From NCBI GenBank assembly GCA_019914945.1, contig CM034108.1, forward strand, positions 11,348,280 through 11,412,279: a stretch of DNA of 64,000 nt, written 5' to 3'. Shown one piece after another: positions 36,301-46,959 of the stretch (positions within the stretch are counted from its first letter, which is position 1; the number at the start of each line of letters is the position of its first letter). This DNA is from Typha latifolia (Eukaryota; Streptophyta; Magnoliopsida; Poales; Typhaceae). Under the pieces are notes generated by a model. The model ran no database searches. It saw only the letters and a list, made by a program, of their open reading frames with translations, and was not told the origin of the DNA. A program made the position numbers and the translations under genes.

Positions 36301-37356
36301 CAAAGCCGTTTGTCCTCTTGGACCGGCATAAGATGCCGTTTCTGTAGAAGATGATGGAAGTATGACTTGTAGAAGAGGAAGCGATCCTATCATGGCGGCC
36401 AAATAAAGCGGAGATATACCATCATTGTCCACCATATTCGCCAGTTCGCGACCAGCTGAACCATCGTTGTCCACCATATTCGCCAGTTCGTGACCAGCTG
36501 AACCATCGTTGTCCACCATATTCGCCAGTCCGCGACCAGCTGAACCATCTTTGTCCACCATATTCGCCAGTTCGCGACCAGCTGAACCATCGTTGTCCAC
36601 CATATTCGCCAGTTCGCGACCAGCTGAACCATCGTTGTCCACCATATTCGCCAGTTCGCGACCAGCTGAACCATCGTTGTCCACCATATTCGCCAGTCCG
36701 CGACCAGCTGAACCATCTTTGTCCACCATATTCGCCAGTCCGCGACCAGCTGAACCATCTTTGTCCACCATATTCGCCAGTTCGCGACCAGCTGAACCAT
36801 CGTTGTCCACCATATTCGCCAGTTCGCGACCAGCTGAACCATCGTTGTCCACCATATTCGCCAGTCCGCGACCAGCTGAACCATCGTTGTCCACCATATT
36901 CGCCAGTCGGCGATCAGCTGTTATCAAATTTTTTGCAACCTGTACGTGGCCATTTCGGGCCGCCAAATGTAATGCAGTCTCCCCATCACAATTCCTTGCT
37001 CTCAGCATCTCTAGTACTCTGACTTCTTCGACCTTTTCTATGAAAGAAGTGACTATTTGGTGATGCCCAGCCCTTGCAGCGCAGTGCAGCGGCGTCTCGC
37101 CTCCCGCATTGTGAACATCCAGGAGGGAGCTTGCTTCAGCGTAGATAAAGTTTGCGAGCTTCAAGTGTCCATGGATAGCGGCTATATGGAGAACTGTGTT
37201 ACCCCCTGTGGTACGTTCCGAGATGCTGATTTTTTGATGAGCATGGCCGTCAGGAACATCAACGTCGACGACTGCCTGGTCTTGCGCTTTTGGAAAAAGT
37301 TTATTAAATGTACCTGTATTCCCTTCTCGTGCTGCTTTGAGCAAGTCAGGATGCAT
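33344..37356 (-). CDS. Ankyrin-repeat PGG-domain membrane protein (ACD6-like), copy E, with expanded 14-residue repeat
   Basis: The model has three exons: 37356-36273, 35076-34502 and 34075-33344. Donors are CAG/GTAAGA and ATG/GTAAGC; acceptors are CAACAG/AAAT and CCCTAG/AAAC. Phases match copy B and give about 796 residues. The start MHPDLLKAAREGN fits the family better than the in-frame poly-Ile-Tyr extension upstream, which is a TA run. Ankyrin motifs include GNTVLHIAAIHGHLKLAN, TPLHCAARAGHH, TALHLAARNGHVQ, STPLHYAASAGN and NTPLHLAVRTGDE. The C-terminal exon has the PGG motif (FTLPGGFKADGTP) and about four membrane segments. An array of eleven 14-residue units (LANMVDNDGSAGRE type) sits inside an ankyrin repeat, making the protein some 150 residues longer than copy B. 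Exon 2 also has a 13-residue internal duplication. The defence role is inferred from the family. Confidence 0.85.
34655..34735 (-). repeat. 39-bp tandem duplication in exon 2 of copy E
   Basis: The segment encoding LMNARDHEG with neighbours occurs twice in tandem (LMNARDHEGWLVELMNARDH), adding 13 residues in frame relative to copies B and D. Confidence 0.85.
35465..35905. mobile_element. MITE in intron 1 of copy E
   Basis: The left end GGGGAAAATATAATCTATTG followed by GTTAGGCCAA pairs with the right end read backwards (GGGAAGAATAAATTTTAACT then GGTTAGGCCAA). A partial relative lies at 48340-48415 (TTAGAATTATAAGGAGGTTA and CAAGTAGTTAAAATTTA). The target duplication is not clear. Confidence 0.6.
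36419..36922 (-). repeat. 42-bp coding minisatellite in exon 1 of copy E
   Basis: Twelve near-identical 42-bp units occur in tandem. Variants involve GTT/TTT (Asn/Lys) and TTC/TCC (Glu/Gly) and one His. The unit length is divisible by three and free of stops in several frames, which also produces a long antisense frame at 36509-37063 and a shifted sense frame at 36390-36884. Copy D has this region only once (ADPGLANMVDEQGISPLY). Confidence 0.95.
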
Positions 37357-37411
37357 GATAATGGCCAAAGCAGCACGAGAAGAAACGTTCGTTATGCATC
37401 TATACATCGAA

Positions 37412-37413
<2 letters not shown>

Positions 37414-37478
<65 letters not shown>
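37414..37478. repeat. (TA)n microsatellite just upstream of copy E
   Basis: This is a TA run of about 65 bases lying 60 bases upstream of the chosen start codon, within the presumed leader or promoter. Confidence 0.9.
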
Positions 37479-37485
<7 letters not shown>

Positions 37486-39636
37486 CATGTATTATGCAGC
37501 ACTTTTAAGAAACATTTTCTAGCAAGACGTGGAAAACTCAAATCAGTGCGTGGGGGTGTAAATGCAATGTTCGGACAGCTGGGCATCGTGGTCTAAGCAG
37601 CTTGTTTTAATAACAAAAAAATGCAGCTTCTTTCGACTTTCGACTTTCTAGTTGTGGGGAAAAAAAATCCATCTCGTAAGCCTAGAGGCTGATTGGATAA
37701 TTACTTGGTCCAAAAGCATAAGATATGGTTGGTAAATTTATTCCTGCTCGGATTCAGATTTGAATGCGAATAGGAATTCTTAATCCGGATCCAAATACAG
37801 ATTGTATAAATTTAACTCGAAGAAGAATTTGGATACCGATATAGATTTGGATTCGAATAATTGTTTATCAACAAATATATAATTTTAATGTATTATTATT
37901 AAATATATTCTTAAATTTTCTAACCCTCGAATAGTTGCAATTTATTTTAGTAACGTTCACTTGTAGAATAAGAAAAAATTTATTTTGATATAGATCTCCT
38001 TATAGCAAGTAAATAATAATTTATCTTATTATATTACGTACTTCTCCCTTCTCTCATCTTTTATCTAATATTTTTTATATTTATCAATTATTATTTTATA
38101 CTTGAAAAAATATCAATTTAGTCCACTATCATTTCAGTCTCTCTTTTTTTATCTTTATCTTATCTTTCATCTCTTCATCTTAGCCATTTGCTAAATTATT
38201 ATTTTAACTTTATATCATATTAAGCATAATTATTACATAATATATAAACATAATAATAACTTATACTAGATCAAATTCTCTTATACTAGTATTAAAAATT
38301 ACAATAACTATATTAGTATTGAACTAATTCTACAAGTGAAAGAGACCATAGCTCTTTCATTTATCAAAATCTATATTCCACTATTAGATACGAATTAGAA
38401 TACATATTTGCAAATATATAACAAGCGGACTTATTACTACCAGATAGATCCTCGAACTTTAGGTATGTTTAGATTCACTTATTTTTAAATTTGTTTAAAT
38501 TCAATCTTTTTTCAATTTCTATTTCCAAGGGAGTAAAGCATCTAGGTGACTTTTCAAGTCCGTCATCAAATCTTAGGGCTCAACCCTAGACAGGCGGTGG
38601 AAACTACCAAGTGGGAGTACGGTAGGGGCAGAGAGAATCTCCGATTTTTTTTAAGATCCCCTTAGCTTCCAATTTCATATCTGAAATTGTTTAAGATCCA
38701 ATTTGTATATGATTTGTATTAGTGTTAATTTAATATCTAATCAGTATCCATATTTGTATCCATTTAATCGGTATGTGGTTTTTAGTTTTAAGTTTTGGTA
38801 TCCCTCTAATATCTGCATCCGGTCCAAAAATAGACTATTATTGGATCTTCCAGTTTTACCCCCAAGTAGGCCACCTACAACATTTGCAAGAGTTGACTTG
38901 AAATTTTATATCGGTTTTGACAACTAAAAGTCAAACCAAAGCAGGAAAATATAATGCAATAATCAGCAGAACTACAAAGTCAGTTTTCTTGTGTTCAGCA
39001 CATGACCAAGTTGCAACGGAGGTCAATGACAGACTACCAATGGCCAAGTCAATTCTCCTGCATGATTTCTCACATCCCTTCCTCGGCCTCCTGGAATGGT
39101 AATCTCAAGTTTTTTTTTTCTCCATCTTCTTATCTGACATTGATCTCTTTCTACTTGGTAATTAAAGATGTAAATCTTTCTGAGTGGTTAAAAATATTCG
39201 TCTCTGAAGTCGTTCGTTCTTGTATTATCATCAGAAGAATATGACGAATTCACTATCGAAGGCGTGATTATATCCCAGGGAGCTTAAAATCATAAAGCAA
39301 GCAAAATAACTGGCATGGTTTAGTTAGGCTTTCTGAGAGAAACTATATAAATCCTGTATCTCTTTTGGGTTGTGCGCGGTGCAAACAAGCGTAAGAACGT
39401 GAGTATTAATGCAGTATAAAGAGAGGAGAGGTAAAAGAGAACACAAGTTCTAAGATTAGGTTTGAGGTTTGAGAGAGATTTCTCCTTCTTGTATTTTCTT
39501 TTTCTGAGTAAATTAATAGGATCCCCGTGGACGTAAATCCAAATTGGATGAACCACGTAAAACCTTATGTGGATTGTAAGGTAATTTTTTATTTTTCTCC
39601 TTATTCGTTCTCTTCGTCTCGCACGATTCTCCCAAC
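37479..39636. other. Intergenic AT-rich DNA
   Basis: No gene is seen. Positions 37745-37865 and 38690-38830 contain opposed copies of GATTTGGATTCG / ATCCATATTTGTATCC-like words and may be subterminal repeats of a decayed DNA transposon. Positions 38140-38340 are featureless. Confidence 0.4.
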
Positions 39637-40204
39637 ATAAGCAGCTTCTTGTATATTATTTCAGTATGTATCCTTAATTTAGACGACATATTGCCTTAAT
39701 GGTCCGGAGATGCATTTGTCTTGGTGATGCTCACATGTATTATTAATTTCAATAAAATGAAAGATAGTGAGAGTACGTATCCTTAATTTACATGACGTAT
39801 GGCCTTAATGGTCGGGAGATGCGTTCGTCTTGGTGATTCTCACAACATAACCAGCTTCTTATATACTATTAATTTCAATTAAATGAAAGATGGTGAGAGT
39901 ACGTATTCCTAATTTAGATGACATATGGCCTTAATGATGGGGAGATGCATTTGTCTTGGTGATTCTCACAACATAACCAGCTTTATATATTATTTCAACA
40001 AATTGAAAGATGGTGAGAGTGTGTATCCTTAGTTTACATGACATATTGCCTTAATGGTCAGCAGATGCATTTGTCTTGGTGATGCTCACAACATAACCAG
40101 CTTCTTATATATTTTTCAACAAAATGAAATATGGTGACAATATGTATCCTTAATTTAAATGGCATATTACCTTAATGGTCGGGAGATGCATTTGTCGTGG
40201 TGAC
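39637..40204. repeat. Tandem repeat, five units of about 110-125 bp
   Basis: Units start near 39667, 39777, 39902, 40022 and 40144. They share TATCCTTAATTTA, GACATATTGCCTTAATGG, GAGATGCATTTGTCTTGGTG and CTCACAACATAACCAGCTT. Confidence 0.9.
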
Positions 40205-40233
40205 CAAACTTGGATTATTTTCACATGACTAAG

Positions 40234-40744
40234 TAGGCGTGTAAATGAGCCGAGCCTGAGCGCTGGTTTGTGCTCAGGCTTAGTTCAAAACTAATTCGAG
40301 GTAGATTCAAGTCTAGTTTAAACTCGAGCCTTAGAACGAGCCCAATTCAAGTTTTATACTAGTTCAATTCCAACCTTACTCAAACCAGTCAGCTTAAATT
40401 AAATTTGAATAAAATAGTGCTCCATTTAAGCTTGGAACTGATCTGAGATTGAGATAGGGTATTAGGGCCTTGTATTTAGTTGTTTAGGATTAGGAAAGAT
40501 ATGAGCCGTTAGATCTTAAGGTGCTGCATATAAATTATACCTAAAATAGATTAATATAATATATTAATAATTTTGAGTCTTATCGAGCCAAGCCTGAGTG
40601 AGCTGCTTGTGCGCAAGCTCTGCTCGATATTAATTTTGAGCTTAATAATTTGTTCAGGCTTTAACTCATTTACTTTTTGAGTTGCGCATGAGCTAAGCAT
40701 TAATCGAGCCAAGCTTGAGCTATTAATTTATTTTGACAGCCCTA
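40234..40744. mobile_element. hAT-like MITE
   Basis: The terminal words TAGGCGTGTAAATGA and, on the other strand at the right end, TAGGGCTGTCAAAATAA pair. GAGCC/GAGCTT words fill the subterminal parts. It ends directly against the target duplication of solo LTR copy 2. No 8-bp duplication was identified. A related start lies at 47655. Confidence 0.55.
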
Positions 40745-40749
40745 CATAT

Positions 40750-41558
40750 TTATTGTGCAAATACCCAAATGGGTGAAGGAAGCGAAAGCAAAACCTTCAC
40801 CCTCAAATATCACAAAGAGAAATAGTGATGGAAAAACCAATCCAAGTTTTAGAAAAAATTCAATATGGTGTTAATGGTGATAGAATAGCAATAAACAAGT
40901 TCTAATTACAGATTAAACACCCTAATGCAAGTAATCTCAAGAATGAAAGTAATAGAGACAATAAAGAGAGAGGGAGATAAGATTTACGTCGTTCAGCGAG
41001 GTGCCTACATCTACGGGCAGAGCAATCTTCTTTACTACGTAAATCTCTCACTTACAAAAAGTTTAGCAACTCTAATAACTCACAATACAATAGTGGCTCA
41101 CCTTCATAAATATTTTTTCAACAACCAAGCCATAAAAAACATACTTTAGTATTTATAAGCAGGTTCATATTTGGGACTTTTTTGCGGCACGTTCGAATGT
41201 GCCCAATAACAATACAGCAAAACTCAAGTGGCGTTCGAACGCAGGAGGGTTTCGTTCGAACGTCTGCATCACAGCTACTCTCGAGTTGAGATTTGCTTTC
41301 AAACGTCTACATCAAAGTTGTTCCCAGGTTGAGACTCGCGTTGAAATGCGACTGGACTGTTCGAACACCTACATCAAAATTGCTATCGAGTTGAGATTTG
41401 CATTCAAACGCAGTTGGGTCGTTCGAATGCTTGCATCACACAGCCTCTGTTTGGGAACCGCATCCGAACACCCCTAGGGCCCATTCGAACGCACTGGCAC
41501 AGAAATGCTAATACATATTGAAATTTGTTGAAAACTAAAATTGAGCTAATTTTTAACA
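40750..41558 (+). mobile_element. Solo LTR, family copy 2
   Basis: It is homologous to 6063-6784 along its length (AAATGGGTGAAGGAAGC, GATTTACGTCGTTCAGCGAG). Perfect 5-bp duplications CATAT flank it (40745-40749 and 41559-41563). Its GC-rich inner part (about 41190-41500) has extra units, which explains the 809-bp length. Confidence 0.8.
41190..41500 (+). repeat. GTTCGAAC-type motif array inside solo LTR copy 2
   Basis: Units of roughly 60-70 bp alternate a TTCGAAC or TTCAAAC word, a TGCATCA or TACATCA word and a GAGTTGAGATTTGC word. At least three units are visible. The same order with fewer units is present in copy 1. Confidence 0.8.
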
Positions 41559-41651
41559 CATATATCTGAACTCAACCAAATATACAAATATAAAGGCACT
41601 AAAGTATGAAAGGGGTTACTACTAGTTAGGATATAATATTGGTTTAATTAC

Positions 41652-41999
41652 ACTTAGATTCATGAGCTATTGCCTATTTTCATATAAACCCTCTTATTAA
41701 TTTTCGTAAGATTTGACTCTCTCATTTATCTAATGTCTCTTACTTTCTAATAGTGTTAATTAAAAAATTCAAATCATCATCATACACTCAACTTTTCTCT
41801 TAAAAATGGAAAAGTTATTACTAAAGTTTCTAAAATTTATACTTTGATTTATTAACAGAAAAACCATGCAGATATTAATGGAAGAGGTACATTTTGGAAG
41901 TTTTTTGTGGCTAAGAAGTTGACATGCCATGAAAGTAAATAAGAGAATCTACGTGAAAATGAATATAGTTTAGGGGGTTTAAGTTTAAGTATCCTTAGA
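41652..41999. mobile_element. Mutator-like MITE
   Basis: The left end GGTTTAATTACACTTAGATT ... CCTATTTTCATATAAACCC pairs with the right end read backwards (GGATACTTAAACTTAAACCC ... TTCATTTTCACGTAGATTC). The repeats resemble the ends of the element at 24577-26709. The target duplication is unclear. Confidence 0.6.
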
Positions 42000-42487
42000 A
42001 TATATGGTAACATTCTACCATAATTATTTATGGTAAATATCATCATAATTAATTAATATTAAAATATTATCAAGATATTGTGCTAGAATATCTTCATAAT
42101 ATTATGAGAATATTCTTCATTCCTACCATACTTACCCTCCCATATTTAGAGTAAATTTGTGAGTATCAATTAGGATTGATTCTTATTGTAATTTTCTATA
42201 ACTACAATGGCCTCATTATAGCCAATTATTTTGTAAATCTCAATATATAGAAAAATAATCAATTAATCTTTCCACCATTACTCAACTTCTATTATTATCT
42301 TTTTTATTTAATTTCTTCGTGCTAATAGAACATCACACCTTTCTGATTTTCAACAACCTCCTATCACTATTCATGCCAAGTCTCTTCTTGCAAACATATA
42401 TTTAGTTTTTCTCACTGCAAAAGAAGTTCGCCAAAAGCCTATTTAAGACTTGTTCTATAGTTGATAGGAATCAATCTTCCGAGAGAG
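42000..42487. other. AT-rich sequence, possibly an LTR remnant
   Basis: The sequence pattern (ATTATTTATGGTAAATATCA, then TTCTTATTGTAATTTTC) resembles a short copia LTR, but no partner or target duplication was found. No gene is seen. Confidence 0.35.
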
Positions 42488-43169
42488 TGTTGAAGTTTGG
42501 CTCAAATTCAAATTTTAGTATTTTGCAGGCTTGCTATGCCGGTGCATTCAAACGGGCTATGGGAGTATTTGAACGCAGTTTTCAGACAGAGGCTATTGAT
42601 GCAGGCATTTGAACGGTCTAGCCGCATTCGAATGCGAATCTGAACCCGAGAGCAAACTTGATGTAGGCGTTCGAACGCCAGTTTGCATTCTGCATTAGAA
42701 TTCCTGAGCGCGTTCGCCCCACGAAAATCCTCAACTTGAACCAGCCCTATAATAGAAATGTTAGATTTTAGGGTTATGTGTGGACATTTTATATGAGAGA
42801 AAATGTGTAGGGAAAAGTCACCATTGTTTAGAGTGAGATTAGAGTTGTAAACTCTTTGTATTTGGTGATTTGCATAGTGGATTGAAGATTGCTCCGTTGT
42901 GAACGTAGGCACATTGTCGAACCACATAAATCTTGTTTCTCTCTTTTCTATTTGTGGTTTGCATTTATTTGGAGTTCCTATTTGTGATTAGCTTGGGTAT
43001 TAGAAGTTCTCTATAACTAGCATCTTGGATTTGGAGTTCACATATTGGTATTAATATTAGCTTTGCTAATATTTTGTTTGTCTCAAATTATTACTATTCC
43101 ATTTGAAATTGTTTGAGGGTGAAGAGTTTTGCTTCCGCTCCCCTCCACTAATTGGCATTTAGCACAACC
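42488..43169 (-). mobile_element. Solo LTR, family copy 3, reverse orientation
   Basis: Read on the minus strand it matches copies 1 and 2 from a start like GGTTGTGCTAAATGCC to an end TTCAACA. Perfect 5-bp duplications GAGAG flank it (42483-42487 and 43170-43174). It carries the same GTTCGAAC-type array (about 42540-42720). Confidence 0.85.
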
Positions 43170-46100
43170 GAGAGTTCATACAATTTGTTTTCTCAATAAA
43201 ATTTGAGGTTTTTCTCAATCTGCTTTTGTGTTCTTCAAAAATTAATGTCTTTCATCTAGTATTTATTAGAATCAATAGATTAAGAAAAAAAATTATTCTG
43301 ATATTCATGCACGAATCAATGAATTAAGGTTTGATCTATCCAAAATAAAACCCATATAAGCTTCTATATGGCATTGTAGTATTGTACTCACTTTGAGGTT
43401 TTAGTTGTGCTTGTTTTGTTTATCTTCCTCTGTATGAACGTATAAAGTTAAAGCCACCTTCTAGGTCATTATTTTCTTGGCACAACCCATCTGAATGATG
43501 GTTTTAGATCTCTAAAACAGTATCTATAAGTGAATGTACTTCTTAATACATATGGATTATACAATGAATCAAATGGGCATGGAGGGTGCAATGACCAGTA
43601 CACTATAGAGATTACAAAATCCACTATTGCAGTTCCCTCTCTATTAATTTCACTCTTAACACAGTTAAAAAAGAATGACCGAAGAGATGTTGCTTCAGCT
43701 GCGTGCACAAATTTTTGGGACTTGCGTGCATACTGGTTCTGCTATTTAAATAGTAAAGCATATCTAATCCCGAATGAATTTTGATAGTAACTGGTATGAA
43801 CCGGTCCAATCCGATCCGCAATGATACTAGACTCAATAAAGCACGTGAATTTCAAGGGGATATACGAACAATCTAACTAACGGATCCTCCTGAATTTTGG
43901 ATATATTGTTGCTCTTGGAGAGAGCTTTCTAACAAATCTAAAATCATAGGATTCAAATAGGTAGATATCAAGATATCGATCAAACAGCGGCCGAAAGTCA
44001 ATTAGATCCTAGCCCTCCAATAGCTAGATAGATGCTAGGTTTAGTTCTTAGTGTGAAGGGGTAAAAGTTGATGAAGAAGAGAGATGTTAGAAGAGGCCGA
44101 CCAAAGACTTGGACGGTAGAAAAAAGGAGGAGGGAGAGAGCGCCAATAGCTAAAGACAAGTAAAGAAGGAGATAAAGGTCAAAGCCAATTTAATTATCAT
44201 CATAAAAACTCCAATTAAGATTTCCTCCACATATTTATAAAGGCTCATCCTAAGAACTCCTCAACTAAGTTAAACAACTCTAAACAATCCTAACAAATTG
44301 TGTTCGAACGTAGAATTTTCGTTCTTTGTCGATGCGAACATATACTGGCATTCAAACGACCGCATTCGAATGGCCTGATTCCGTTCGAACGTGCAATTTG
44401 TGTTCTCTGTTTTTGTGAACGTGTGCAGGCGTTCGCACCCCCGTTCGAACGCAGTCCCTGCATTTGAACGCGCCCCGGCAAAAATGCTTTAATTGCTTCT
44501 AACAAACTCAATTAAATAAATAAGCTCATCCCAATGAACTCAATGCCATGCGTGGAGCCAATATGAATAGAATTGTATCATAAACCAATTTAGTACATAT
44601 TTATAAACTCTCTATTTATAATCTACTGCATATTTATAAACTCTCTATTATGCTACTAGTACTAAAACATAAAATTTAAATTTAGTACACAATAATCTAG
44701 TACATATTTATAAACTCTCTATTATGCTACTAGTACCAAAACATAAAACTTAAATTTTAAAAAAAATTCAAAAAATAAATCCCACCAGAACTTGAAAAGA
44801 AACTCTAAAAGATAAAACTTAAATTTAAAAAAACTTTCAAAAATTAAATCCCACTAGAACTTGAAAAGAAATATAACTGCTATTACATCTTAGTCTGCTT
44901 CAGAAAAGTGTTGCTTCATGGAGAGAGAAGCTCTCAATTGAAACTGGGATTTATCTCTCAAATAAATTCAGATTTGCCTTGCTATTTGAGCTCAAGCTGC
45001 CTTGCTCAAGCTTGACTCAACAAGGTCAAAATTATATACTAATAAAATGGCTCATACTGTTCCTAATCTAACACAAATCCTAAATTCCTAATACTACCCT
45101 ATCTCATATCTGTATCCTATAGCCAGCAAATACTAAACCCTAAATTTCATTCTCTCATTTCTTCTTCCTTTCTTCTTTCTTTTTCTTCTTAATGCTCCGC
45201 TCTATCTAAAGAACCCTTCCCTATATAAATCCTCTTCTCCAAGTCCCATGTCACCAGTCTCATCTCCAAGCAGCTAAGGCTCCTATCTGTAGAACCAGAG
45301 AAGAGCCTAGCTCGATTTCCTCGCCAGCATCGACTATTTGGACACCCCGATGTCGCACAAATCTAAGAGCTCGATTCCTTATATTGTATTTTTTTTAATT
45401 GAGTTAATATTGTATCCTTTGCTGATTAGTTGTATCATTCCTTTGGCTTCTATGCTAATGTAATTAGGATTAGCAACGATTTATTCATAGTAATATAGCA
45501 AACATATTAATTACGAGTCCAAGAAATAAAACAACTTACAATCATTTTTGTTTCGAAAGAAAGTCTGAATACTGATCATAGCATTCATTTCAATCAACCG
45601 AATATAATTTGATACAAAAGATGAAAAGGGGAAATAGGACTAGAGCCCTAGAAGCAAGTCCACACTTGGCTAAAGTACAGACTGAACAATAGTTAATGCA
45701 GGTATACAGTAAAAACAAAGGAGATAAAGTAATGCTCTAATAGCAAGCCTCTCGCTTGGCCAGCTAGCAGCACTACAGGTAGAACAGCATGAGTCTTGAG
45801 AAACTAAGCATCCAACTAAGGAGCAAGCTTTGACAGAGATACAACCACGCCAGTGACGAAGTCTGGTGAATTTAACAAAATAGCTGAAGATCTATTTGAG
45901 TAAATCTATGAATCAAAGAACAGAACAATAGGGAAGAGCAAAGATCTGCTGTCTATTATATCCCATTGCATCAGATATTTAATTCAAAAAATAGATGGCT
46001 CTTTAGATACTAGTGTTGTTTCAACTTTCTATTTGTGAAAATAATAACCATTGCGTAGACTCTTGGGCAAGTTGATGACATTCGATTTGGGCTGAAAATG

Positions 46101-46959
46101 GATTGGATACAGATTAGATAGTGCTCAATACACATTCAGATCAAATAGTGCTCAACTATTATGTCCCAAGTTATGATGGATTATATGGTGGACGGATGGT
46201 AGAGATAATGGCGACAACGAATAGAGGGATGGAGGGATGGAAGTGATGATGGTGGCAATGGTAGAATTAGGAATGAGAGGGCAAGAGAATGGAGGAGAGG
46301 CTGGCCTGATGGGTCTAAAGGGAAAAACAGTCGAGGACGAAGGGAGGATGACGACCTTGGGAAGGATGGCGACCAAGCAAGAGAAATTGAGATAGAAATG
46401 AGATCTAAAAGGTAGAGAGGGAGACTAGAGGAAAAAGGTAGAAAGTTGACAATAATCTTCAATAATGTTAAAACGGTTGACTTCCCAATTTTAGGGAGTA
46501 ACTAGAAATTCAAAAACATTCAAAGTAATTTTAATACGATATATCTTGGCGTCGGGCATTCGAACGGCCATGAGAGCATTTGAACATGCTCAGGGTTAAG
46601 CTCTTATGATGTCAAGCTATGTGTTGTGAGTTGTAAATTTTGTTTGGGCCGCTTAGCTTCCCTTCATATTCACAAGCTCTCATAGAGGGGGAATATGAGA
46701 GTCTCAATAGGGTTAGGACAAACCGCATAAGACAGATATTCCTTTCGTAAGGATAATCTGTAAAAAAAAGTAACACAATAAAAAAGCCTCCAATTAAGAA
46801 TCCTAATTAGATTATGACTCCTAAATATTTCTAAAACCTCTAAGAATTAATGCAACAATTTTGGCAGGTCCTAGTTCAATTAGGTCTCCACTTCATAATA
46901 ATTTTCCACTTGGAAACTAATTAGACTCTGCTAACATGAGGATGTGAGTCTTCAATGTG
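43170..46959. other. Repeat-rich intergenic DNA without recognised genes
   Basis: Positions 44300-44480 are another GTTCGAACG/GTTCTCTG patch like 17958-18110. Positions 46550-46600 hold a short one. Positions 45100-45400 are CT-rich, leader-like sequence with no supported frame. Positions 46180-46460 form a purine-rich low-complexity stretch; the minus-strand frames there are rejected. The minus-strand frame at 43469-43708 (NCVKSEINREGTAIVDFV) could not be assigned. Confidence 0.45.
44635..44875. repeat. Two local tandem duplications
   Basis: A unit with GTACATATTTATAAACTCTC and TATGCTACTAGTAC is repeated at about 44640 and 44700. It is followed by a unit with AATCCCACYAGAACTTGAAA repeated at about 44780 and 44845. 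Confidence 0.8.

Noticed and set aside
36390..36884. 164-residue shifted frame of MVQLVANWRIWWT repeats
   Set aside because: It is the same minisatellite in another frame. The ankyrin frame has proper splice sites and flanking domains.
36509..37063. 184-residue plus-strand frame of STIFASPRPAEPSL repeats
   Set aside because: It is the antisense of the 42-bp minisatellite, open only because the unit is a multiple of three.
41210..41480. GTTCGAAC words as tRNA B boxes (possible tRNAs or SINEs)
   Set aside because: The word resembles the GGTTCGANTCC box, but no A box, cloverleaf or poly-A tail accompanies it and it repeats many times within one element.
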